A stretch of 64,000 bases of DNA from assembly GCA_947396885.1 (NCBI GenBank), contig OX377204.1, positions 52,811,139-52,875,138 of the forward strand, given 5' to 3'. The notes beneath the pieces are model-generated. The model ran no database searches, was not told the origin of the DNA, and saw only the letters and a program-made list of their open reading frames with translations. How positions within the stretch are numbered: position 1 is the stretch's first letter; every line of letters begins with the position of its first letter. The stretch comes from Heligmosomoides polygyrus polygyrus (Eukaryota; Nematoda; Chromadorea; Rhabditida; Heligmosomidae). Below, piece after piece: positions 12,301-21,787 of the stretch. Position numbers and translations under genes: made by a program.

Positions 12301-15300
12301 ATACAGTAGCGGAGATGAGGAAGGATAGCGGGGTGACGGGGCCGGCCGAGCCGCCTTGGGCGAGCCGAAGTCGAGACTGACGGGGCCGGGCGTGGCTTCG
12401 TCTTGGTAGACAAGGCGTGGGTGTAGCACGACAGCTGGATGTACCGACAGCTCTCTGTGACCCGACACTCTTCCCAAAGCCGAAATCCCACCAGGAAAAG
12501 AGGATGGTAACAGTCTGGTGGTCGGTGGCTGGCGTGGTTAACTACAACTTTCTGGAACCAGGCCGAACCATCACAGCAGAGTGCTCCTGTAAAGAAATCG
12601 ACGAGATGTAGTAAAAACTGCATGAGCTGCAGCACTGGTCATAGTAGAGGTCCCATTCTTCTGCACAACAACACCCGCCCACCGCAAATAACCATGCGAA
12701 AATTGAACGAGGTGGGAGTTTACGTTCTGCCTCACCAGCCATACAAGACCTTGAGGCACCCGACTACCACGTTTTTAAGCACTTTCAGAACTTCCTCGCT
12801 GGAAGAACTTTCGCAAATCAGAACCACGCAAAAACAGCCTTTCTAAATTTAAAACTAAAAAAATCTTCAAAAAATCTAAAACTGAATTTGTCACTTCTCG
12901 ATCACTCTTTTTTTTGCCGATGGAATTAGTAAATTAGTATCGCGTTGAAAAAAGGTGGCTGATTCGAATGATGCTTATTTCGACTGAATCCGGTGAGTAT
13001 GGAAAAAGTTATGATCGTTGGAAGTGGACCAGTGAAAACCGCCAGAATTTTCCGGCCAACCTATTAGGTTGTAACGATTTAAATGGCACTGGCTTGCTCC
13101 ATTTTTTGGCGCGTCTTTACGCGTTTGATCAAGAACAAACCGTAACATGTGGCATATCATTTAGAAGCGCAAACTTTGCTCTACCGGCGAGTACCAAATC
13201 TTCTATGTAAAAGTGGGAAAGCTTTAGAGTTTTATTGACTTTTTTGCAGATGGACAAAAGGGTAATCCGAGGCATTTACTTGTATGAATTCAAGCTGGGC
13301 ACTACAGCTAAGGAGGCGGACGAGAAGATCAACGCCGCATGCGGTCAAGGATGTTCCACAATTCGGACGGCGTATCGTTGGTATCAGAAGTTCCGGAATG
13401 GAGATGAGAGCTTGGAAGAACATGAAGGTCGTGGGAGGCATAGTAATGTTGAGGACAAGCTGAGAAATGTGGTAGAGGAGGATCCACACAAAGGTACCAG
13501 GGAGATAGCGAAGGTTCTTGGCGTCAGTCACAACACAGCTGCCCGGCATCTGAAGGAAATTGGAAAGACCAAAAAGCTGGAAAGATGGGTGCCTCACGAG
13601 CTGTCTGAGGAGCGAAGAAACGGACGATATGAGGTCTCGTCCGCACTGCTTCTACGGAACGAAACGGACCCATTCCTTGATCGCATCGTAACCTGTGACG
13701 AGAAATGGATAACGTACGACAACAGGCGACGATCGGCACATTGGGTGGACAGCGATGAGAGCCCCAAGGTTTTTGCGAAGCCGGAATTGCACCAAAAGAA
13801 AGTAACGGTGACAGTATGGTGGTGTTCGCTGGGAATTATTCACCGCAACTTCCTCCCTCCCGGTGAATCCATCACGGCAGAGAAGTACTGCATTGAAATT
13901 GAAGAAATGATGAAAAAGTTGAAGGATATCCGGCCGGCCTTGGTAAACCGAAGGCGAGTTCTCCTTCTGCACAACAATGCTCGCCCCCATGTAGCACGAA
14001 TGACGTTGCAGAAATTGAATGAGCTGAGCATTGAACCTCTACCACATCCTCCGTTTTCTCCCGACCTCTCCCCAACAGACTACCATTTCTTCAAGCATCT
14101 TGGCGACTTCTTGGTAGGGAAAATATTCAAATACCAACAGGATGCCGAAAGTGCCTTCGAAGATTTCGTCAATTCCAGAACTTCTGAATTTATGCTACTG
14201 GGATAAAAAAGCTTGTGTCACGTTGGCAAGGATGTGTAGAATCAGAGGGTTTTTATATCGGTTATTAAACTTGCCTACAAACTGTTTAAATTTACAGTGG
14301 TTCAGTGCCATTTATTTCGTTGCAACCTAATATTACTTCTTCGGGAGTCGTGGTGGTTGGATATGTATGCGGCCTATACAATGTCTTGCGATAGGCAACG
14401 GTTGGAAAAGTCTGTGTTTCATCCTTTACAGACAGGTGTGGTATCACTACACCGGCCGAAGGCATGGAAGGCTGTTTAGCAAACACCTGCATGTATTCGT
14501 TATGATTAGGCTTTGGGCGCGCTACCGCGCAAAAACCCAATCATAACTAACACAAATATGTGTTTGCCAGGCTTGGAGAGATCAAACAGGCGAAAGAGCT
14601 TTCGCGCACTGCCAATTAGTTAAGCACTGCGGCACACGGTGCCCTTTAGTGATGTTATTCAGAAAACCCTTTGTTTAGTCCCGTCCTTGCAATGTTTTGG
14701 CGAACCTTATTTGAGACATGTCTTTCGCCGTCGGATGTAGGCAGTGGTTGATATATCACGAGCATGTTTACCCCTCATCTAGGGTCATTTAAGTGAAAAC
14801 GAGATTTGTCGGGCCATGAGAAGGTAAACACCCTCACGTGCAATTCAGAAATCTTCCTGCGCACCGCATACTGTGGGCATATCATCGGCGTACGAGAGCC
14901 CGACGAAAGTACTCCGGGTGTGCTCCATCTGAACTACGCCAAAACTGTTCATGTCTCTCGGCGGAGAGTATAAAGTTGGATTCTGCTTGATTAGGTAAAG
15001 GAAGGAACTCCGGGGTGCGGTGGCCATTAGCAACCTCTCCTCCCCAGTATCGCATTCACCATCCGTGAAGATGGAGAATGGCGCACGATAAAGCTGCAAA
15101 TCGTGCGGTCACATCCGATTTCAGTGTTCCTTCGCGATGTTCCCCAAAATTAGAATTTGCGATGCTCTTAAAAACCGAATGGCGTCATCCCGTGATCCGT
15201 GAAATCCCAGTGTGAAGTAAGTGATGACAAGATGACAAACGACGGTATCATGTCCTCCTTTGGGATGCCCAACGCATTCGACTTTTCGTGAGGGTGGTTT

Positions 15301-18300
15301 TGGTACTCGTTTCATTTCAGCAACAGCTTGTGACCAGACGATAAATTCCAGTGTTTCTCGCCCTCCAAACAATGCTCGAATCATTTAAGTAACCCTGATT
15401 CAATGAGATACCATACTTGGTCCGACCTCGAATCAAACACAAACCGCATGTGTTTCTCTAGTTTTAAGACCATGAAACAGTCACGGCATTGAAACAATTA
15501 ATGTTCAGGACAACGTACAACTTCTACTCCAGCTGGTCGACTTGGCCTTCACGAACCCGGAGTTTTCACAGGTATTTCTTACGCTAGATAATTTCTAAAT
15601 GCGTAACTCATCGACAAAAATAGTCAATAAATTCCTATGAATGAGAACATCTTGTGCGCATGCGGAAACATCTGACTGTCGTAGTTATTTACATCGTCGA
15701 GTTGTGCGATTACCCAAGGATGGAAGGGAGGCGACCAGTCCGCTGAAGATATATTGAAGAAACGTGATTTTCTTGAATGTTTGAGCTTCAGTATATTCGA
15801 CATTGCGCTTTTTCGAATATTCCAGTACGAATATCCAGCTTCGATTGGAAATCATTCATATACTCACTCGAAGAGGGATCATTCTGGTGTAACTGTAAAG
15901 CAGTCTGAAAATTACAATGTTTTGAAATTTTTTGTGTAGACGGACCAACAGACCGGATATCGTGGTCCCTTGACAAGATTGTTGGCCAACTTCTCAATTT
16001 TGTAACATCGCACTGGAAAGGTTACTGGAACGTTAATGCTGTTGCAGATTCCAGCTGGGTTGCATAATTGAATCGTTGGATGTGAGTGCCTTATACACCA
16101 ACGTTGATAATACTGCAGCTCTACAAGCACTGTCAGAAATGCTTGACGAGCATGAAAGTAATATTACCATGTTCGGTTTAAAGTCACATATAATGATGCT
16201 CGTTAAGGAATGCCAGGGCTGCAGTATCTTCAAATAGTCCGGTAAATACTTCTCGCAACTTCGAAGACTCGCTATGGGACAACTTTAGCACCGGCCCTAG
16301 CAATTTGCTTCATGTGCAAAATTGAACGACGGTAATAGAACGAGTACCCATGATGTACTGTCGATATATCGATGATTGCTGTGCTGTAACAACAACTCGG
16401 TCCGAAATGGATGAGCTGTTCAACATTCTCAACACACAATCGCAGTACATAAAGTTCACGCGAGAAGTTCCATGTGAAGGCTGGTTACCCATTCTAAACA
16501 CACAGATTAGGGTGACGAACGATCAGTATAGTGTGAAATGGTACCGCAAGGGCAGCTCCATGAATATCATCATCCACGCAAGATCGGCCCATCCTTCAGC
16601 TATGAAGTGAGCTGTGCTCGTAGATATTAAGAACAGCAATGAGGGTGATGAGGAGTGCGAAGAGTGCCGTATGTTAGCCTGCAGAATAGTTAACCTCAAT
16701 GGCTACGAAGTGCGACGAAGCTGAGTGCAACATGGGCGCAACGTTAACGCGTTTAGCAACAAAATTTGTTTCTCAACAAAATTTGTATCTACTTTCGTTT
16801 CGGATAAAGTCACTGCTGCTGTACTTCAATGCCTGTTGCGAGCGGGCTTGGAACGGATGTTGTACTGGTGTACTGTGGTAAATATTCCCAGAGACAACAT
16901 TAAAAGACAACTTGTTCGCAATCGGTTATATGACCGCGTATGTATGATGCAATACTGTGTGATTTGTCTGCACTGAAGGACAGGAGACTGCAAAAGGGCG
17001 TCATTTACCAGCTAGAGTGTTTAACCTGCGGTGACTTGTATATTGGAGAAACTGGGAGGCTGCTGGGCATCCGCGTTAAGGAACATCTTGCTTTAAAGAG
17101 GAAGCAAAGCGTATTAACCCCGCTTGGGAAGCACCGAAGGGAGGCCCACTCTGGTGACGATTTTAATGTGAAATGCGCACTGTTGTATCATGAAGACGAA
17201 ATACTGTCCAGAAAGGCTCTTGAGGCCTTCTGGATTCACAGGCGTAATCCATCCCGGACAACAGGAATGAGTGCTTCTCCATTACCAGTGAACTCCTGCC
17301 TTTTATCGCTTTGTGCGATCTGTGACACTTCGTATATTGCTTCCGTACATTCTCGACCCTACCGTTCTCGGTGCAGTATATTTGACCAAATCAGTATGTC
17401 TCACTTGCTCCATGGTGCCCAGCTGAGCCGGTTTGTTGACGCTGGTGGGATATCGGTGAGCTAGTTGGCGCAGATGTGGTCTTTCTTCTTAACATTCTTA
17501 GAACCATGTTGTTCCAGTAAGGGGAACGCAACGTTTCTGACCAAATGAACTCTGCAGAAGCCGACATTTCCAGCTTCTTTCAGACCTTGATGAAAATGAG
17601 TTCGTCGAAACGTCGGTAGCAATAAAGAAATTTGTACCAAACCTGACAGGCAAAGGATTAGTAGATGGTTACAATATTTTGAAAATCGGAAAAATTCGAA
17701 TAATTTGAAAAAAAATTCGAATTTGAATACAATCGAACAAAGCGATTTTTCAAATTCGAGTGTACCACTTGAAATTGGAGAAACTAGAACACTTTCGTCG
17801 TGGGGTCGTTATGGATAGGGCACAGAGATCAGAGTTGATCAGCTCTTCCTTGGATGCGCCACGCACTTCGCCTCCATCAATGTGCAACTGTAGTCGGCAT
17901 AGCTTACCACACCTATTTCAGAGCGCAGTCATCGAAGCTTTCGATTTCGCCATCAAGTCGAATATTTCCGATGCCGAGAAACTGCAGTTCAGCCAGAGGA
18001 AGCTGGACTTCCTCGAGGATCTGTCGTATGACATTGATGTGTAAGTGGAGGCGCCTCATTGAACGTAACTCCGGCAGCGATGAGCATGGTTCAGGTTGCA
18101 AGAGCACCAAGACGCCCACGTAGCGTTGCTGGCGGAGATAGAAAACCCGCCGACGACTACGCGGAAGCGGCGGAGCAACGGCAGGGAGGACTCGAGGTAC
18201 TACAGGTCGGTGAGGGCGATAGTTGCCAGGAGACGTTCACGGCGATACGGAAGCATTACAGCGAAAGAGACCGAGACCTGCCTTCACGAAGGAACCGGTA

Positions 18301-21300
18301 CATGGAAAGGGACTCGTTCCGGGACGGCCATCGCGGAATGCGCGAGAGCACAGCCTACTACGTGGCACCCGGTGGTGAGCCGCGATTTCTTCAGCATAAA
18401 GTCTGCCATTTTGTTTCGTCTGCCTTAACGCGGGGGGGTCTTGCGCCCGCGAACTTTACGCTCTGTACTTCCTAAGCAACGAGGCAGTGAGAGAAAAGAA
18501 TACACATTGGAGTGCGTCTAGATATTCTCTGTATAGCGTTGTGGAGGGTCCAGAAAAATTCGATCCGGGAGCTATGATTGAGAACCAAAGGAAATCGGAA
18601 GGGAGGGATGTCAGCTGTTATAACAATATTTTGTTCCAATTAAAACTCTAAGGCCTGGGGGTCTCGGACCCGCACCTCCTGCTAACCGCACAGGAATGCT
18701 CTTCGCCACTACACCTCCGGCGCCGCTTGATGGTGAGTGCTGATTGGTCCCACGAGGTGTGGATGTTGCTTCGATCAAACGTCGTCGGAAGTGTAGTGGC
18801 GAAGAGCATTTATGCGTGGTTGACAGGAGGTGCGAGTTCAAGTCTCGCCTGGCGCTAGAGTTCTGATCGCAGCAAAATATCGTTATAACAGCTTACAACC
18901 TCAGTATCAGCCACTTGAGGCTGAAAGACAATGCATTGAATGAGGTGTCAATGGGACAGTTTTGAAAACTTAGGGCTTTTGGAGTATCGAAATGCTCGGA
19001 AAATTTATGACGCTCACCTTATGCCTTCAAAACAAGTGCTTGTTTGTCACGCCCTTGGAGCTGTTTCTGCGTGATTGACTGTGGGCGAACTTCGTCTAAT
19101 ATGCCTTCGAGAGACGGTAAGGCTCCGTTTTTAATTGCTCTGTCTTGACAGGTCGCGGCGATGGCCGACATGCGGAGAAAAAGCCTCGCTAGGCTGACAA
19201 GGAAGGATGGTTCTTGTTTTCCTTTTCTTTGGTTGCATGAGAGGCGGCTTCGTGTTTACCTTTCAATTTACTGTCTACCTTCTCTATATGTGGAACAGGT
19301 GATAGTGTGTCAGATAACTTTAAGATGTCGATTCCCGATGCGATGGAACCTGTGGAGTTGTTGGTAACGGAGATCCTCAATTACTCGCCAGGAGCTTGCA
19401 CTCGTACTGCTCAACCGCTTCGTACTAGTTGCCGTTTTCCGCTGCGCAGTTCGAAGGGTTCGCAAGCTCCTGGCAGCATCGCTTCAGTGCGAACGTGTGC
19501 CTCAATGGGGTGTGGCGGTCGATTCACGGAATGGATGCGTGGGGTAACGACAGCATTTGCGATGCCCGCCTATTGACTTAGCAGCACTCACCGCGGGCAT
19601 CATGGATGTCGTGTGATTTAACTAAGGCTGGTGTTGTCAGCTGGAAGCTCGGAGAGTCACAGGCACGACTTCAAATTCCACCCGGTTCGGGAGTTCTGAT
19701 CATAACACAGCATCCACATGCTGTGACCTCGATGAACAGCCGCTCTGCCTTAACAAAAGTGTACATACCTGCCGGGGTCTTGTTACCTCGATAGGGTATT
19801 GCATCGCACGTGGACCATCTGACTTCTGCTGATGCCCGTTACAGGAATCACGTCACGCACCGCAGCTCAGCAGTCGTTCGGGAGTTCTGACTGTACGCAG
19901 CTTCACTTGGCTTCTACCAACACTGCTGTGCTGGTCATTCCCACTTTAATGCGGTATTTTGATAGTGGAGGGATGTCCTTTTGACGATCCATATCCTTCT
20001 TGATATCATTCTTGTTGGCATCACAGCCGATTGGTGGATCCAGAATTGAAGGGAGGGAAGGAAGTCATTCAACCTACCGTGACCCACTTCATTGTCGCTA
20101 AGGCGTGCAGATACCGTCGAACGTACAATTAGGACGAGAATGTGGCTCAGGAGTCATCACGAACGCATTCGTAATTACGGGCAATAGCATCGCTGTTTTT
20201 TCTCACATTACCTTGGTATCTGATCCCCTGATGGCGGCCCGATCCGATTTGGTGTGGTCTGCTCTGAATACTGATCAGGATGAAGCGTTGAACCGCTTAC
20301 TGCTAACCTAACGAAATTCTGGTTTTCCTCTGAAGACCGCAAGAAGCGTCAATAGGCGTTTTCGCCAGCTTGCTGTTGAGCGGAGACAGCGTTGTAGCGA
20401 ATGCATTATGCCGGACCGAAAGTTTCCGCCGTTATCCCACTTCCTAGTCATCATAACTTCGCCGAAGGTTAACCACTTTAAGAACTTTGAAAAATGTTAC
20501 GTTTGCATATCTTTCTCAACAAAGGCACCGGTTAAATGAATTCCCTTTCGTGAATAATTGAGGAGTCATAGCTCATGAACGGGAGAAACATGTTTGTATC
20601 ATCCTATTGTACTCGATGAAACTTCTTCTCTGGAAGCTGTCCCACTACTCCGAAATAGCGATATGAAAGCGGCTCCTGTGCATGTTACGTGAGGTCAGAT
20701 AGAATTTTAGTCCCGAGATACCACAGTTCCAGTACGGATAAGCTTCTGATGAGTTGCAGTTCCGATGGCTATGGAGTACCTGTTTGCCGGTGCAGGTTAT
20801 TCTACATCAACAGGTTTTATTCTTTGTCCTTAGATTCTGGTTAGACTCCACTGCGGCAGTCCACTGACTTGTTTACCGGATTACTCCATTAGCTATTCCT
20901 GCAGTAGTTCAACAGATAGAAAAAAGGAGGTTTGGGAGGGGTTAGAAGTTTTGTGTCGATTCACAAAGGCTAGCTCCTGCTCAGAATTTTCGCAAAGCCA
21001 TTCGGCCTGCTGCCTATGATCCGCGCTTTATAATTCGTAGCTGCCGGTCGGAAAGTGTCCATTCCTTTCCGCTGTCGAAAGAAATCAGAGGCTTGTTTTT
21101 CGGCCCCATTTGCCTAGGCGCCAGACCATGGAGTACAAAATGAATGAAGTTCCTCCTTTTTACTAATAACGGTAGGTAGCTTGTTTTTCCCTACGTAACT
21201 GCATCAAAATCGCCTACTCTATCATGAATTAAAGTACCTAAACAAAGGCGGGAACATTGAATTCACTAAAACGGCGAAAACTTTCGATCCGACCTGATAT

Positions 21301-21502
21301 TGTTGGGTGGGATCTATGTCTACATTCATCCGAGGCTCAGCCCTCGATTGGCCGTCTCATTCCTCGCATTCAGGGTGTTTTTTTCGCTACCGATTCGCTG
21401 CATGAAGGGCTCGGGCAGTTCGCGTGCTGACAATTGCTAATTCCTTGCATTTCAGCATATCCCGTCCAGCAGATGTACTACGCCAATCACGGCTACCAGT
21501 AG
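6329..21502 (+). CDS. PRPF39: Pre-mRNA-processing factor 39 (Prp39), C-terminal exons
   Basis: Host splicing factor of the U1 snRNP, built of HAT repeats. Exons read: 6329-6368, 7954-8055, 11278-11350, 15509-15571, 17922-18040, 18095-18209, 18254-18374 and 21456-21502 (TAG). Every junction keeps phase. The pieces give LRRVQFLLK, YYSVKLARF, ALERDR, LLQLVDLAF, then FSQRKLDFLEDL followed by LQEHQDAH. This matches the C-terminal layout of animal PRPF39 (VKLAR, FSQRK.EFLEDF, then an acidic/basic tail). An Arg/Glu/Asp-rich segment and a Tyr-rich end (MYYANHGYQ) follow. Weakest call: the 44-nt intron 18210-18253, needed for a frame change, has a poor acceptor (GGAAG); a one-base sequence error is the alternative. 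Introns are 1.6-4.2 kb and carry mobile elements, except 18041-18094 (54 nt). N-terminal exons were not recognised, so the 5' end is open. Confidence 0.82.
8056..10176. other. PRPF39 intron, mostly unassigned
   Basis: Part of the intron between exons 7954-8055 and 11278-11350. No transposase or RT was recognised. A 97-codon open stretch from 9116 on + has no known motif. Repeated CGTTTCAAAA.TATG.ATCCACT motifs near 9925 and 10105 suggest the ends of an unclassified repeat. Confidence 0.35.
10177..10246. repeat. Perfect 32-bp palindrome beside the gap
   Basis: The arm 10177-10208 is repeated exactly in reverse complement at 10215-10246 around a 6-base loop (TTCCGC). The right arm ends at the first N. 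Confidence 0.95.
10247..10446. other. Assembly gap (200 N)
   Basis: A run of exactly 200 N, typical of a scaffold gap of unknown or estimated length. Any open frame crossing it is meaningless. Confidence 0.99.
10447..10601 (+). repeat. Probable LINE 3' end with tetraloop hairpin and AATC tail
   Basis: An 8-bp stem closed by a GAAA tetraloop lies at 10558-10577 (ACGTGTGC/GCACACGT). It is followed at once by a short tandem tail of AATC units to about 10597. A 3' hairpin plus microsatellite tail is what LINE and SINE 3' ends look like. No RT coding is present and the upstream part is lost in the gap. It could instead be the shared tail of the minus-strand SINE next to it. Confidence 0.5.
10602..10822 (-). 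repeat. tRNA-derived SINE-like repeat
   Basis: On the minus strand there is an A-box-like TGGTTGAGTGG near 10795. About 50 bases downstream is a consensus B-box GGTTCGATTCC near 10745. The flanks do not close an acceptor stem, so this is not a plain tRNA gene. The body runs on to a TTGA-type tandem tail near 10600. Pol III promoter boxes, an unrelated body and a simple tail fit a tRNA-derived SINE. Confidence 0.55.
11553..13063 (+). mobile_element. Mariner 1, degenerate copy
   Basis: The left terminal repeat TTAGGTTGGCCGGAAAGTTC starts at 11553 after a TA and continues to about 11584. Its inverted partner lies at about 13035-13063. Between them are decayed mariner transposase pieces: an HTH-like block (VATARQIN) near 11795, GRPKAVQDDD near 11925, KKHEKWVPHDLM near 12065 and a TVWW-like block near 12510. 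LLHNNTRPP (second catalytic region, Asp replaced by Asn) lies near 12660. Many stops and frameshifts occur. A segment of roughly 290 bp near 12175-12465 does not resemble mariner and replaces the DEKW (first Asp) region. The element lies in a PRPF39 intron. Confidence 0.85.
13064..14330 (+). mobile_element. Mariner 2, inserted in the end of mariner 1
   Basis: The left repeat TTAGGTTGTAACGATTTAAA starts at 13064 and runs on into TGGCACT. Its inverted partner is at 14302-14330 (AGTGCCATTTATTTCGTTGC then AACCTAA). TA is present on both sides (13062-13063 and 14331-14332). The left TA is the one that terminates mariner 1, and the bases after 14332 resemble the missing last bases of mariner 1. It carries one nearly intact transposase frame. 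Confidence 0.9.
13250..14206 (+). pseudogene. Mariner 2 transposase, nearly full length but inactive
   Basis: A cut-and-paste transposase that would bind the terminal repeats and insert at TA. Start chosen at ATG 13250 (MDKRVIRG), the usual mariner N-terminus; the frame is open a few codons further upstream. Order: HTH domain (about residues 5-110, with RWYQKFRNGD), linker WVPHEL, catalytic domain with TCDEKWI (first Asp), LLLHNNARPH (second position) and SPDLSPTDYHFF (third Asp). The second Asp is Asn, which should abolish catalysis. A one-base loss near 14190 shifts the frame. The normal tail (RWQGCVESEGFY) is readable in another frame just downstream, so about 20 residues are replaced. About 318 codons survive against roughly 340-350 for the family. 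Confidence 0.88.
14333..15508. other. PRPF39 intron, unassigned
   Basis: A GC-rich imperfect hairpin lies at about 14500-14545. Two open frames on the - strand (15384-15121 and 15099-14845) have no recognised motif. No transposon termini were identified. Confidence 0.3.
16940..17464 (+). pseudogene. GIY-YIG endonuclease domain of PLE-1
   Basis: Open frame of 174 codons. Residues about 20-110 form the PLE-type GIY-YIG nuclease: a Cys-pair segment LECLTCGDLYIGETGR, then R.KEHL, then a TPLGKHRREAH block and a LEAFWI block. In PLEs this domain nicks target DNA for primed reverse transcription. The first residues, and those after about position 115, do not match the family and probably come from reading past the real end. 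The domain itself looks undamaged, but the upstream RT is broken, so the element cannot be active. Confidence 0.8.
17561..17616 (+). ncRNA. Hammerhead-ribozyme-like motif at the PLE-1 3' end
   Basis: CCGAC (17561-17565) can pair with GTCGG (17612-17616) as helix III. Between them lie TTGATGA (core box, CUGAUGA with one change), a weak helix II (ATGA/TCGT) and CGAAAC. PLE terminal repeats are known to carry hammerhead ribozymes. The changed core base and weak helices suggest a decayed copy. Confidence 0.55.
18612..18893. repeat. Inverted repeat with a tRNA-like unit in each arm
   Basis: Arms of about 110 bp (18612-18722 and 18787-18893) pair over a loop of about 64 bp. Outer ends are CTGTTATAAC and its complement. 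The right arm on + holds an A-box-like GTGGCGAAGAGC and a T-arm-like GCGAGTTCAAGTCTCGC. The left arm has the equivalent on - with GGGTCCGAGACCC. It lies in the PRPF39 intron 18375-21455. Confidence 0.75.
18894..21455. other. Rest of the last PRPF39 intron
   Basis: No transposon protein or convincing exon was found. Short frames around 19161-19576 and 20105-20311 lack motifs. Confidence 0.35.
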
Positions 21503-21659
21503 GCCGCTGATGCGGTGATCGTCGTCGACACCTCGACGAAGACGTGGTCATTGCTTCAGTTTTCTCAGATTTCTAGCAGTTGTTCCTACGGTGTTCTTGT
21601 TTCATTTCCGTTGTACTCGCATAGAATCGTGTTCAATCGATGTCTTTTTTTTATTGTAG

Positions 21660-21787
21660 TCGCCAAAATGGGCAAGTCTAAACGTTTCTTTGGATACTTC
21701 GGATGCCTGGACCCGATTTCTCCCTTTGAAAAGGTGAAACAAAATAGCAAAAGGCGGGATAGCCAAGTTGGGCAAACTGGACAAGAG
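21660..21787 (+). CDS. First coding exon of a gene downstream of PRPF39
   Basis: A T-rich acceptor (TTTATTGTAG) ends at 21659. Eight bases later, ATG at 21668 opens 40 codons (MGKSKRFFGYFGCLD...) that end in phase 0 at a GTGAGA donor (21788). An acceptor just before an ATG with no upstream exon is how nematode spliced-leader sites look. The start lies about 165 bases after the PRPF39 stop, close enough for a two-gene operon. The peptide is basic and was not recognised. Later exons were not found; they may lie beyond the LINE cluster. A rejected alternative is that this is an internal exon, in which case the ATG would not be the start. Confidence 0.6.

Larger units (their letters stand above)
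15930..17640 (+). mobile_element. PLE-1: Penelope-like element, canonical RT then GIY-YIG
   Basis: Retroelement remnant inside the PRPF39 intron 15572-17921. RT pieces come first: LDVSALYTNV near 16075, then YCRYIDDCC (catalytic box) at 16355-16385 with an open frame to 16610. An endonuclease frame follows at 16940-17290 (YQLECLTCGDLYIGETGR, RVKEHL, LEAFWIHRR), the usual C-terminal GIY-YIG of PLEs. Stops and frameshifts break the RT, and the N-terminal RT is missing. The 3' end carries a hammerhead-like motif at 17561-17616 and a polyA-like AATAAAG. The end near 17640 is estimated. Confidence 0.85.

Noticed and set aside
12201..12635. A 144-codon frame on -
   Set aside because: It lies across the non-mariner insert and antisense to mariner 1 remnants; no motif, no splice context.
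19161..19576. Candidate exons in the last PRPF39 intron
   Set aside because: No frame gives residues expected between the Arg-rich segment and the Tyr-rich end, and the exon ending at 18374 joins 21456 in phase directly.
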